Assembly: GCA_019694215.1 (NCBI GenBank)
Contig: JAIBCK010000016.1
Coordinates: 1-45,795 of the forward strand
Reading direction: 5' to 3'
Source: Thermoflexales bacterium
Lineage (GTDB): Bacteria; Chloroflexota; Anaerolineae; J036; Brachytrichaceae
DNA: 45,795 nt
Shown here one piece after another: positions 37,468 through 45,795 of this stretch. The position numbers and the translations under genes were made by a program. The first letter of the stretch is position 1. Every line of letters begins with the position of its first letter. A model generated the notes under the pieces. That model saw only the letters and a list, made by a program, of their open reading frames with translations, made no database searches and was not told where the DNA came from.

Positions 37468-40400
37468 ATGAAGCATCCGCAATTTGTCCGCGCGCTGTGC
37501 GCGGTCGTACTTGCCGCATCCACGTTTGCCAGCGCTGCCAGCCGCGCCCTGCCTGCTGCGGCGAGCCCCGCCCTGCTCCCCGGCGCGCCCCTTGCAGCGA
37601 CCAGCATAACGCTCGCGGGCGACCTTCAGAGCGAGCTGGGCTGTCCCGGCGACTGGCAGCCGGCCTGCGCGACCACGCACCTGACCTACAACGCCGGCTT
37701 CGATGTGTGGACCGGGAGCTTCGCCGTGCCGACCGGGCTCTTTCATTACAAACTGGCGCTCAACGACAGCTGGACGGAGGCCTACGGCCAGAATGGCGGC
37801 GCGGGCGACATCACGTTGAACATCGCGCCTACCACAACGGTCAAGTTCTACTTCGACGAGAAGACGCACTGGCCGGCTGACAACAAGAACCAGCGCATCG
37901 TCGTCGCGGCGGGCGATTTCCAGAGCGAGGCGGGCTGCCCCGGCGACTGGCAGCCGGGCTGTCTGCGTACCTGGCTGCAGGACAAGGACGGCGACGGCAC
38001 CTATTTGGCGTCGACGACCGCGCTCCCGGCCGGCAGCTATCAGTTCAAGGTCGCGCTCGGCGAAGGCTGGACCGAGAACTACGGGGCCGGCGGCGTGGCG
38101 GGCGGGGCCAACATCCCCTTCACCGTCCCCTACGCCAACGCCCCGGTCACCTTCAAATTCGTCTCGGCCACCAACACCCCCTCCGTGCTGGTCGGTCACA
38201 ACCCGGATGGCAACGTCGAGTATGACGGGCTCGGGCATGACTCGCAGGACGGGCTGTATCGCGTGCCCTTCGGCGCGGTGACCATTGGCACAACGGTGAC
38301 CGTGCGCTTCCGCACCTTCGCCAACGACGTCACCGGCGTGACCGCGCGCGTGTGGAACACGGCCGTCAATGCCGAGAGCATGATCCCGCTCACGCGCGTC
38401 GCGAGCAACGAGGATTGCCGCGTCGCCGCGCTCGCGACGGACCGCTGCGATTACTGGCAGATGCAGCTGCATCCCACCCAGCGCGGCGTGCTGTATTACC
38501 GCTTCATCATCGTCGATGGCGCATCGACCGCCTACTACGCCGATGACGGCATGTTTGACGGGGGCTGGGGGACGGCGACGCCGGACATGCTCGACCGCAG
38601 CTACCCCATCGTCGTGTATGAACCCGACTTCGCCCCCATCGGCTGGCTGCAAAACGGGGTGATGTATCAGATCTTCCCCGACCGCTTCCGCAACGGCAGC
38701 GTGGCCAACGATCCGCACAACGGTGATGCGCGATACGATGACCCGGTCGTGAAGTGGCCGTGGGGGACCCTGCCCGAGGGCTATTGCCGCAACTACACCA
38801 ACGCGCTGTCGATCTGCCCCTGGCGCACCACGCCCATCCCGGTCTGGGGCACCAGCCTGCCCGAGACGCCGCGCGGCCGCGATTACCAAGGCGGCGACCT
38901 GGCCGGCGTGCGCGCCAAACTTGATTACCTGCAGGACCTCGGCGTCACGGTGATCTATTTCAACCCGATCTTCGATTCCGGCTCCAACCACGGCTACGAC
39001 ACGCAGAACTACCTCGCCATAGATCCGTATTTCGGCAGCAAGGCCGACTGGGATGCCCTGGTCGCGGATGCCGACGCGCGCGGGATCAAGATCATCCTCG
39101 ACGGCGTCTTCAACCACGTCTCATCCGACAGCAAGTATTTTGACCGTTATGCTCATTACCCCGAGGTCGGCGCGTGCGAGAGCGTGGCCTCGCCATATCG
39201 CTCGTGGTTCACCTTCCACGATGTGGCCGCCGGGGCCGGCAGCTGCGCGGGCAGCGCCGGACCGAACAGCGCCACGTACGACGGCTGGTTTGGCTTTGAC
39301 AGCATCCCGGTCATGAACAAGAACAACGCTGCCGTGCGCGACCTGGTGTATGCCGGGGCGGGCAACGTGGCCGCCTACTGGCTGAACGAGGGCGCCGCGG
39401 GCTGGCGCCTCGATGTCATGAGCGACGGCTCCTTCCCCGCCGATTTCTGGCAGGGCTTTCGGCAAACGGTCAAAGCGACCAACCAGAACGCGCCAATCAT
39501 CGGCGAGATGTGGAAGCGCGACGAGATGCTCCCCAAGGTGCAAGGCGACCAGGCCGACACCGGGATGAACTACCGCTTCCGCAACGCCATCCTGGGCTTC
39601 TACGGGACCGTGGACGGCAAGGGCTTCCCCGATGATGGCGCGACCAACCAGCCGCCCAGCACGTTTGCAAAGAAGATGAACTCCGTACGTGAGGATTATC
39701 CGGACGCGGCGTATTACACGCTGATGAACCTGATGGACAGCCACGACACGATGCGCATCCTGTGGAACCTCACGCCCGCGGCGAGCAACACCCGCACCGA
39801 CAAGGAGAACCCCGCCAACCTGGCGGCCGGCACCGAGCTGCTCAAGCTGGCCGTCCTCACCCAGATGGGCGTGCCGGGCGTGCCGACGATCTACTATGGC
39901 GATGAGATCGGCATGACCGGCGAGGATGACCCCGACGACCGGCGCGCCTTTCCGTGGTACGACGCCTACACCGTCTACCTGCCCATCGTGTTCCGCTCGG
40001 GCACGGGCAATGCTTCGCCCGATTCCGCCAGCGCGGCGGCCGTCTTCGGCGCCGGCGGCAACGGCGCGCTGCGTGAGTATTACAAGGCGCTGATCGGCGC
40101 GCGCCGCGCCCACCCCGCCTTCAGCCAGGGCGCGCTGAGCTTCCCGCTCACCGATGACGCCAACCGCACGCTCGTCATGATGGCGCGCACGATCACCGAC
40201 ACCGGTCTGGTGGCCATCAACCGCGACGCCGTGACGCACACCCTGACCTTCACCGCCACCGGGCGCATCCCGGATGGCCTGGTCGTAAGCAATGCGCTGG
40301 ATTCCGCACAACGTTTCACTGCAACCGGCGGCGTCATGTCCCTCACCCTCGGCCCGCGCGCCGGCCTGATGCTGGTCGCCGTCGCCGGCCAGGACCAGAG

Positions 40401-41664
40401 CGGGCCGACACCGGTTGCCGACCTCATGGCCGCGCCGCTCAACGGGGGCGTGGCGCTCAACGCGTCGAGCATCGCCGACGCGGTCGGCTATGCCTTCTAT
40501 CGCAGCCCGGTCATGGGCGGCGGGTATCTGCGCATCGGCGTCTCGGCGACCCCGGCCTACACCGACAGCGTGGCCAACGGCAAGCGCTACTACTACGTCA
40601 TGCGCGGGATCGACGCGGCTGGCAACGAGGGCGCGCCCTCCAACGAGGCCAGCGCCGTGCCCGCCTATCCGATCGTGTGGGCCAACCTGCAATGGCCCAA
40701 GACGCTGACGACGACGGTTGGCGTCACCCCGACGCAAAACATCTACGGCCAGGTGTATGTGCCCGGCCTGACCAACGCCGGGGGCCCGAGCACCGGCATC
40801 CTCGCCCAGCTCGGATTTGGCCCGACTGGCAGCGCGCCGGCGACGTGGACGACCTGGAAGGCGATGGCCTACAACGGGCCGGCCGGAAGCAACTACGAAT
40901 ACGTGACAACGCTGCGGCCCGAGAATGCCGGCGTGTATGACCTGCTCACGCGCTACTCGACCGACCTCGGCCTGACCTGGACCTACGGCGATCAGAACGG
41001 GATGGGCGTCGCGACGCCTGGCGTGATGACCGTCCTGGCCAACGCAGACAATACACCACCCGCCGCGCCGACGCTCACGCTGGACGGCGTGGGGGCCTCG
41101 CAGGTGCGCCTGAGCTGGACGTCGGTCGCGGATGCCGCCGAGTACCGGCTGTATCGACGCACGGACGCCAACCCGTATGGCTCGCCCTTGCTCGTGCTGA
41201 CCACGACCAGCGCCATCGACACCGCGGTCACGACGGGCACCCCCTACAGCTACGTTGTGCGGGCCGTCGACGCGGCGCTCAACCTGTCCGCCGACAGCAA
41301 CGAGATCGCGGCCATCCCGACGCCGCAGGTCGTCTCAGTCACCTTCCAGGTGACGGTTCCAGCGGGCACACCGGTGACGGGCACGGTCTACATTGTCGGC
41401 AACCAGCCGCAGATCTGCGGCTGGTGCAACCCGCACACCACGGCGCTGACCAAGACCGGGCCAACCACCTGGTCGACGACGCTGACATTCGCCGAGGGCA
41501 GCACGGTGGAATACAAGTACACGTTGGGCGACTGGCTGTATGTGCAGAAATCGGACACCTGCGCCGAAGTCGGAAACAACGTCGTCAATGTCGGCGCGGG
41601 GCCGACCCAGGTCGCCAACGACACGGTGCTGAACTGGCGCAACGTCGCGCCCTGCGGCAACTGA
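37468..41664 (+). CDS. Large secreted multidomain alpha-amylase/neopullulanase (GH13)
   Basis: 1398 residues from ATG 37468. Signal peptide about 1-32. Two X25-like repeats (about 46-138 and 142-242) both contain DxQSExGCPGDWQP. A CBM34-like domain (about 248-380) precedes a GH13 barrel from about 393: DGVFNHVS, nucleophile Asp649 in GWRLDV, acid/base Glu680 in IIGEMW, and Asp760 in DSHDTMR, whose SHD form fits the neopullulanase/cyclomaltodextrinase group. Then come FN3 (about 978-1065), a beta-rich linker domain (about 1066-1190), FN3 (about 1191-1288) and CBM20 (about 1290-1398). It should hydrolyse starch, pullulan or related glucans outside the cell. About 35 residues with YLPIVFR interrupt the barrel end near 832-868. 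Confidence 0.94.
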   Translation: MKHPQFVRALCAVVLAASTFASAASRALPAAASPALLPGAPLAATSITLAGDLQSELGCPGDWQPACATTHLTYNAGFDVWTGSFAVPTGLFHYKLALNDSWTEAYGQNGGAGDITLNIAPTTTVKFYFDEKTHWPADNKNQRIVVAAGDFQSEAGCPGDWQPGCLRTWLQDKDGDGTYLASTTALPAGSYQFKVALGEGWTENYGAGGVAGGANIPFTVPYANAPVTFKFVSATNTPSVLVGHNPDGNVEYDGLGHDSQDGLYRVPFGAVTIGTTVTVRFRTFANDVTGVTARVWNTAVNAESMIPLTRVASNEDCRVAALATDRCDYWQMQLHPTQRGVLYYRFIIVDGASTAYYADDGMFDGGWGTATPDMLDRSYPIVVYEPDFAPIGWLQNGVMYQIFPDRFRNGSVANDPHNGDARYDDPVVKWPWGTLPEGYCRNYTNALSICPWRTTPIPVWGTSLPETPRGRDYQGGDLAGVRAKLDYLQDLGVTVIYFNPIFDSGSNHGYDTQNYLAIDPYFGSKADWDALVADADARGIKIILDGVFNHVSSDSKYFDRYAHYPEVGACESVASPYRSWFTFHDVAAGAGSCAGSAGPNSATYDGWFGFDSIPVMNKNNAAVRDLVYAGAGNVAAYWLNEGAAGWRLDVMSDGSFPADFWQGFRQTVKATNQNAPIIGEMWKRDEMLPKVQGDQADTGMNYRFRNAILGFYGTVDGKGFPDDGATNQPPSTFAKKMNSVREDYPDAAYYTLMNLMDSHDTMRILWNLTPAASNTRTDKENPANLAAGTELLKLAVLTQMGVPGVPTIYYGDEIGMTGEDDPDDRRAFPWYDAYTVYLPIVFRSGTGNASPDSASAAAVFGAGGNGALREYYKALIGARRAHPAFSQGALSFPLTDDANRTLVMMARTITDTGLVAINRDAVTHTLTFTATGRIPDGLVVSNALDSAQRFTATGGVMSLTLGPRAGLMLVAVAGQDQSGPTPVADLMAAPLNGGVALNASSIADAVGYAFYRSPVMGGGYLRIGVSATPAYTDSVANGKRYYYVMRGIDAAGNEGAPSNEASAVPAYPIVWANLQWPKTLTTTVGVTPTQNIYGQVYVPGLTNAGGPSTGILAQLGFGPTGSAPATWTTWKAMAYNGPAGSNYEYVTTLRPENAGVYDLLTRYSTDLGLTWTYGDQNGMGVATPGVMTVLANADNTPPAAPTLTLDGVGASQVRLSWTSVADAAEYRLYRRTDANPYGSPLLVLTTTSAIDTAVTTGTPYSYVVRAVDAALNLSADSNEIAAIPTPQVVSVTFQVTVPAGTPVTGTVYIVGNQPQICGWCNPHTTALTKTGPTTWSTTLTFAEGSTVEYKYTLGDWLYVQKSDTCAEVGNNVVNVGAGPTQVANDTVLNWRNVAPCGN

Positions 41665-41681
41665 GCGAGAATAGCGACCTT

Positions 41682-42533
41682 ATGGATCCTAGTGTCGCGA
41701 TCCCAATTCCGGGATGGCCCGTCTACTGGTACGGCATCCTGATCATGCTGGGCGTCATGTCGGCCGGCTATGTCGCCTCGCTCGAAGCACAGCGGCGTGG
41801 CGAGAACCCGGAGATCGTCTCGGATGGCATCGTCTGGGTGCTGTTACTGGGCGTAGTCGGCGCGCGGCTGTATCACGTCTTCTCGAGCCCCAATGACGGG
41901 ACCAACTCGGGCTGGGCCTACTACAGCCAGAACCCGCTCGCCATTCTGGACCTGCGCAACGGAGGGCTCGGCATCTTTGGCGGGCTGGCCGGCGGCATCC
42001 TGGGCGTCATCATCGTCATCAAGCGCGCGCGCCGCAGCCTGTGGCGCTGGTTCGACTGCATCGTCCCGGGCGTGCTGCTCGCGCAGTCCATCGCGCGCTG
42101 GGGCAACTTTGCCAACCAGGAGCTTTACGGCGGCCCGACCGGATCGAGCTGGTGGGGCATCACCATCGACGCGGCGCGCCGGACCAACACCGGGCGAATC
42201 AACTTTCAGGACCTCCAGGCCTACCCACTCGAAACGCGCTTTCACCCGACCTTCTTCTACGAGTCGGCCTGGAATTTCGCCGGCTTCGTGCTGATGATGT
42301 GGGCGTCGCGGCGCTTCGAGCGCTGGCTGCGCACCGGCGACCTGGCCGGCATCTACTTCATCTGGTACGGCCTGGGGCGGCTGTGGACGGAGATGCTCTT
42401 TCGGCCGGACGCCTGGACCATCGGCGCGCTTCCGACGGCGGCCTGGGTGTCGTTGGGATCGCTCGCCTTTGGGCTCGGCGTGCTGTTGGTCAATCACGCC
42501 CTCGCGCGCGGGCGACGCCCGGCGGTGGCCTGA
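41682..42533 (+). CDS. lgt: Prolipoprotein diacylglyceryl transferase
   Basis: 283 residues from ATG 41682, 17 bases after the amylase stop. About seven membrane helices. Lgt hallmarks are IPGWPVYWYGILIMLG, VGARLYHVF, the signature IARWGNFANQELYG, and FHPTFFYESAWN. It attaches diacylglycerol from phosphatidylglycerol to the lipobox Cys of prolipoproteins, the first step of lipoprotein maturation, and would act on the two binding lipoproteins of this window. The usual HG of the signature is RWG here. The cytochrome gene follows by three bases. Confidence 0.94.
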   Translation: MDPSVAIPIPGWPVYWYGILIMLGVMSAGYVASLEAQRRGENPEIVSDGIVWVLLLGVVGARLYHVFSSPNDGTNSGWAYYSQNPLAILDLRNGGLGIFGGLAGGILGVIIVIKRARRSLWRWFDCIVPGVLLAQSIARWGNFANQELYGGPTGSSWWGITIDAARRTNTGRINFQDLQAYPLETRFHPTFFYESAWNFAGFVLMMWASRRFERWLRTGDLAGIYFIWYGLGRLWTEMLFRPDAWTIGALPTAAWVSLGSLAFGLGVLLVNHALARGRRPAVA

Positions 42534-42536
42534 CCC

Positions 42537-43379
42537 ATGCCCCGACGCCCGCGCAACAGCGAGGCACTATTCGACGACGCCGCAGACGGCGATGACTACA
42601 TCCCGCCCGTGCTCCGGCGCAGGCGCATCCGGCGGCTCGGCATCCTGCCGAGCATGTTGTTGGGTGGCTTTGTCACGTTGGCCGTCGCCCTGGGTCTGGC
42701 CCTCTTTCTTCAGGGCCGGCAGGAGGACGACGCCTTCTGTGTGAGCTGCCACACCGCGCCGCACACGGCCTATCGCGCGCGCGCGGAGGCGGCGCTGGGT
42801 GGCGCCTACGCGCTGGACCTGTCCGCCTACCACTATCAACAGATTCGCGGCACGGGCGGCGCGATCCACTGCATCGATTGCCATCGCGGGGATGCGAGCG
42901 CCGGCGCGCGCGCCGATGTCCTCGCGCTGGGCGCCCAGATCACGCTGGCCTGGCTGGCGGGGGAGAGCGACCCGCGCATCGAGAAGACCACCATCACCGC
43001 CACCCAGGTCGTCTCGCGCGAGGGCGGGCTGATCAGCCTGTCGCCGCCCGTGCTGCTCCGGCCGGGGCTGATCAACGACGCCTGCGTGTCCTGTCATATG
43101 GATCGCCTGCTGGTGGCGGGGCAGGCCAATCACATGCACAACATGCTGCCGGCCACCTACGCGCTGTGGAAGTCCGGCAAGACGCTCACCGCGCCGGCGG
43201 GCGAGAAGGATCCGCAGGCCCTGCTCGCGCGCGGGCTGGCACGCTACACCACCAGCCTGCAATGCGCGAGCTGCCACACCGGCCATCAGTCGATGGAGGT
43301 CGAGCGCTATCTGGATGCCGCGCTGATCGCAAAGCGCTGCGCGGCCTGCCACGCCGAGACGGGCGTAACCGTCCGTTAG
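42537..43379 (+). CDS. Membrane-anchored five-heme c-type cytochrome
   Basis: 280 residues. A charged cytoplasmic N-terminus (about 1-34) and one helix (about 35-58) anchor it. Five CxxCH heme sites lie at 68-72, 112-116, 183-187, 243-247 and 268-272. His residues between them (for example HYQQ near 99, NHMHNM near 199) can be distal ligands. Size and anchor recall NapC/NirT-type quinol-oxidising cytochromes, though the five-heme count and spacing differ from the classical four. It likely passes electrons from the quinone pool to a partner outside the membrane; no reductase is encoded nearby. Confidence 0.88.
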   Translation: MPRRPRNSEALFDDAADGDDYIPPVLRRRRIRRLGILPSMLLGGFVTLAVALGLALFLQGRQEDDAFCVSCHTAPHTAYRARAEAALGGAYALDLSAYHYQQIRGTGGAIHCIDCHRGDASAGARADVLALGAQITLAWLAGESDPRIEKTTITATQVVSREGGLISLSPPVLLRPGLINDACVSCHMDRLLVAGQANHMHNMLPATYALWKSGKTLTAPAGEKDPQALLARGLARYTTSLQCASCHTGHQSMEVERYLDAALIAKRCAACHAETGVTVR

Positions 43380-44581
43380 ACGTTTGGGTGTCGGGCGGCG
43401 AAGGCCGCCTTCGTCTCGCGCAACAGGTCCGGCTTGGCCAGCAGGTCGAGCGTGGTGAGCGCCATGGCCCGCGCGGCGTTGAGCATGGCCGTCTGGCCCT
43501 CGGGCGAGGCCGCGGCTTCGCGGAAGCCATTGGTGTGGCAGGCCACGCCGGTCTCGGCGATCTTGAGGAAGGGGTGGATTGACGGGACCACCTGCGAGAC
43601 ATTGCCCATGTCCGTGCTGCCCGAGCCCTGCCCGTTCGGCTTGTCGAGATAGTCGATGCCGAGGCGGGTGAGCTTCTCGCCAAACAGGCGCTGCATGATC
43701 GGGTTGCTGTCCAGGTCGTCGTAGCGGCTGGCCTCTTCGACCGTGTATTTCAGCGTCGCCCCGGTGGCCATCGCGGCCGCCTCCGCACAACGGACGAATT
43801 TCGCAAGCGTCTCGTTTGAGTAGGGGCGATCCGCGGCGCGCACGCTGAACTCGGCGCTGGCGTATTCCGGCACGATGTTCGCGGCCTGGCCGCCATTCGT
43901 GATCACCCCGTGGATGCGGACATCCGAGCGCAGGTGCTGGCGCAGCGCATTGACCGCGTTGTAGGTCTGGATCACGGCGTCGAGGGCGTTGATACCCAGT
44001 TCGGGCGATGCCGCCGCGTGGCTCGCGCGGCCAAAAAACTCCAGCTTGATCCGGTTGGAGGCCAGGAACGGCGTGCTGAGCAGATTGGTATCCAACGGAT
44101 GGAACATCATCGCCGCATCGACGCCCTTGAAGACGCCACGGTTGACCATCAGCACCTTGCCGCCGCCGCCCTCCTCGGCCGGCGTGCCGATCATGCGGAC
44201 GCGCCCGGGCAGCTCGGCGATGACTTCGTTGATCGCCCAGGCCGCGCCGAGGGCGGCCGTGCCGATCAGGTTGTGGCCACAGGCATGCCCTAGCCCGCGC
44301 AGCGCGTCATACTCGGCCACGATGCCGATGGTCGGGCCGTCATTGTCGCCCGCATAACCCACAAATGCCGTCTCCAGTTCGGCCACGCCGCGCTGGACCT
44401 CGAAACCTCGCGCTTCGAGTTTGCTGGTGAGCAGCGCCGCGGCCTTGCGCTCGACAAACTGCAGCTCGGGGTTGGCGTGAATGGTGAGGCTGATCTCGGT
44501 CAGCTCGGCGGCATCCCGGTCGATGGCGGCCAGGACACGGCGTTCGAGTTCGGCGTATTTCTCGGCGGAGATCGGGGGCAT
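43376..44581 (-). CDS. M20 family amidohydrolase (AbgB-like)
   Basis: 401 residues. Metal-site features of the M20D group are AEYDALRGLGHACGHN (around 88-103), the Glu pair in PAEEGGGGK, MFHPLD, and a late His in GVACHTNGF. The dimerisation domain begins KLEFFGRASHAAASPELGINALDAV. Relatives hydrolyse p-aminobenzoyl-glutamate, N-acyl amino acids or indole-3-acetyl-amino acids. It is cytoplasmic, with AAAGGAA as ribosome-binding site. Its stop shares four bases with the convergent cytochrome gene. Confidence 0.93.
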   Translation of the reverse strand: MPPISAEKYAELERRVLAAIDRDAAELTEISLTIHANPELQFVERKAAALLTSKLEARGFEVQRGVAELETAFVGYAGDNDGPTIGIVAEYDALRGLGHACGHNLIGTAALGAAWAINEVIAELPGRVRMIGTPAEEGGGGKVLMVNRGVFKGVDAAMMFHPLDTNLLSTPFLASNRIKLEFFGRASHAAASPELGINALDAVIQTYNAVNALRQHLRSDVRIHGVITNGGQAANIVPEYASAEFSVRAADRPYSNETLAKFVRCAEAAAMATGATLKYTVEEASRYDDLDSNPIMQRLFGEKLTRLGIDYLDKPNGQGSGSTDMGNVSQVVPSIHPFLKIAETGVACHTNGFREAAASPEGQTAMLNAARAMALTTLDLLAKPDLLRETKAAFAARHPNV

Positions 44582-44628
44582 GGGTGTTTCCTTTGGCTGT
44601 TCGCGAATGGGATTTCAGGCGGGAACGG

Positions 44629-44637
44629 TGCTAGAGT
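44629..44637 (+). promoter_or_regulatory. Extended -10 of the aldo/keto reductase gene
   Basis: TGCTAGAGT at 44629-44637 is an extended -10 (TGn plus TAGAGT) 40 bases before the ATG at 44678. Confidence 0.4.
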
Positions 44638-44677
44638 GTACTCGCCCGCTCGACGTTCCCGCGCAAGGAGGTTCTGC

Positions 44678-45658
44678 ATGGAATACACCCGCCTCGGCCG
44701 CACCGGCCTCAAGGTTTCCCGGCTTTGTCTGGGGATGATGACGTATGGCGCGCCGGCCTGGCGCGACTGGGTGCTGGACGAAGAGAACAGCCGGCCCTTC
44801 ATTCATGCCGCGCTCGATCAGGGCATCAACTTCTTCGACACCGCGGACGTGTATTCGATCGGCGTGAGCGAGGAGATCACGGGGCGCGCCCTGCGCGACT
44901 TCGCGCGCCGCGATCAGATCGTGCTGGCGACCAAGGTGAATGGCGTGATGGGGCCAGGGCCGAATGACCGCGGTCTGTCGCGCAAGCACATCCTGTCGGC
45001 CATCGACGCCTCGCTGCGCCGCCTCGGCACCGACTACGTCGATCTGTATCAGATCCACCGCTTCGATCCAGAAACGCCCATCGAGGAAACGATGGAGGCG
45101 CTGCACGACGTGGTGCGCGCGGGCAAGGCGCGCTACATCGGCGCGAGCAGCATGTATGCGTGGCAATTTGTGCGCATGCAGGCGGTGGCCGAGCAGCGCG
45201 GCTGGACGCGCTTCGTATCGATGCAGAACCACTACAACCTCGTGTATCGCGAGGAAGAGCGCGAGATGATCCCGTATTGCCGCGCCGAGGGCATCGGCGT
45301 GATCCCGTGGAGCCCGCTGGCGCGTGGCTTCATCGCCGGCAACCGCACGCGCGACAAGGGCGGCGAGACCCGCCGCGCGCGCAGTGACGACTTCGCACAC
45401 CGCATGTACTACACCGCCGCGGATTTCGAGGTGGTGGACCGGGTGAGTGAGATCGCCCACGCGCGTGGGGTGAGCAACGCCGTGGTCGCGCTGGCCTGGC
45501 TGCTGCGCAAGCCCGGCGTGACGGCGCCGATCATCGGGGCAAGCAAGCCCGGGCATCTCGAGGACGCGGTGGCGGCGCTGACCTTTGCGCTGAGCGACGA
45601 CGAGATGCGCGCGCTCGAAGCGCCCTATCAGCCGCATACCGTCATGGGGCACAGCTGA
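44678..45658 (+). CDS. Aldo/keto reductase
   Basis: 326 residues from ATG 44678 with a strong AAGGAGG site (44665-44671). The (beta/alpha)8 AKR tetrad is Asp54 and Tyr59 in FFDTADVYS, Lys86 in LATKV and His127 in YQIHRFD. The C-terminal part has GVIPWSPLARGF and ITAPIIGASK-like sequence (VTAPIIGASKPGH) for NADP binding. It is like YajO/Tas and Kv-beta-type AKRs that reduce aldehydes and ketones. It is divergent from the M20 gene. Confidence 0.94.
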   Translation: MEYTRLGRTGLKVSRLCLGMMTYGAPAWRDWVLDEENSRPFIHAALDQGINFFDTADVYSIGVSEEITGRALRDFARRDQIVLATKVNGVMGPGPNDRGLSRKHILSAIDASLRRLGTDYVDLYQIHRFDPETPIEETMEALHDVVRAGKARYIGASSMYAWQFVRMQAVAEQRGWTRFVSMQNHYNLVYREEEREMIPYCRAEGIGVIPWSPLARGFIAGNRTRDKGGETRRARSDDFAHRMYYTAADFEVVDRVSEIAHARGVSNAVVALAWLLRKPGVTAPIIGASKPGHLEDAVAALTFALSDDEMRALEAPYQPHTVMGHS

Positions 45659-45683
45659 GGTTCGAGGCGGACGGCAGCCTTTC

Positions 45684-45707
45684 ACAGAAGAACGAAGAAA
45701 CGAAGGG
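45684..45707 (+). repeat. Dispersed ACAGAAGAACGAAG repeat, right copy
   Basis: ACAGAAGAACGAAG at 45684-45697, followed by CGAAGG, matches the minus-strand copy at 448-435. Both are outside genes. Confidence 0.5.
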
Positions 45708-45724
45708 AAGCCTCAGATCGCTCG

Positions 45725-45770
45725 CCGATTCTGTGGCCCCGCCCCCGGCCGAGACCGATTCTGTAGGGGC
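45725..45770 (+). repeat. Direct repeat with CCGATTCTGT at the window edge
   Basis: CCGATTCTGT occurs at 45725-45734 and 45755-45764, 30 bases apart, the second followed by AGGGGCGAAG. Sequence GTAGGGGCGAA is familiar as part of short hairpin repeats in Chloroflexota and cyanobacteria, but this copy is cut by the window end. Confidence 0.45.
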
Positions 45771-45795
45771 GAAGCGATCGCCACCGAGCCCCGGC

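Noticed and set aside
39739-39750. Mutation of amylase region IV (SHD instead of NHD)
   Set aside because: SHD is a normal variant in neopullulanase and cyclomaltodextrinase-type GH13 enzymes.
37411-40737. Long minus-strand open frames opposite the amylase
   Set aside because: Low-complexity Val/Ala/Arg/Gly sequence; the plus strand has signal peptide, catalytic residues and modules in one frame.

Overview
The window looks like a piece of a GC-rich bacterial chromosome, most likely from an uncultured member of the Chloroflexota (Anaerolineae-like). This is inferred from the strong GC bias, a TATAAT box sitting almost on the start codon of several genes, many solute-binding lipoproteins, the form of TatA, and a YLPIVFR segment in a secreted amylase that recalls the YLPLV-type motifs of Chloroflexota exported proteins. 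No rRNA, transposase, phage gene or CRISPR array was seen. Coding density is very high, and three convergent gene pairs share four bases of stop codon.

Layout. 1-622: a broken gene tail and degenerate repeats. 623-3562: a small membrane protein, a NUDIX hydrolase and an EF-G-like GTPase. 3815-9698: seven tightly coupled plus-strand genes (Nif3-like protein, two S41 peptidases, membrane protein, alpha/beta hydrolase, membrane-anchored guanyl-type RNase, barstar). 9695-13527: Ca2+/H+-type antiporter, tatA, a DUF697-type protein and an MFS transporter. 13524-17461: an iron-type ABC importer. 17594-29626: an all-minus catabolic island with GntR regulator, two sugar-type oxidoreductases, a carbohydrate ABC importer, an enolase-superfamily enzyme, an S9 peptidase, an SDR and a 2-hydroxyacid dehydrogenase. 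29727-32499: two glycosyltransferases and an alkyltransferase DNA-repair protein. 32540-32831: an AT-richer gap with DnaA-box-like 9-mers. 32807-36289: two putative zinc peptidases, a nitrilase-family amidohydrolase and tRNA-Pro(GGG). 36346-45658: glutaredoxin-like protein, DUF4230-type protein, a large multidomain amylase, lgt, a five-heme cytochrome, an M20 amidohydrolase and an aldo/keto reductase.

How the genes work together. The 17.6-29.6 kb island probably imports and oxidises a sugar, sugar acid or related compound under the GntR protein; a promoter with a 12-bp inverted repeat just downstream of its -10 box lies in front of the regulator. Both ABC importers carry a strong hairpin directly after the binding-protein gene, a layout that usually gives more binding protein than permease. 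The carbohydrate-binding protein has a twin-arginine lipoprotein signal, and both tatA and lgt lie in the window. The most striking locus is the RNase-barstar pair: the RNase is tethered by a membrane helix and a Thr/Pro/Ala-rich stalk, its inhibitor overlaps it by four bases, and two processing peptidases and a hydrolase are encoded upstream in the same apparent operon.
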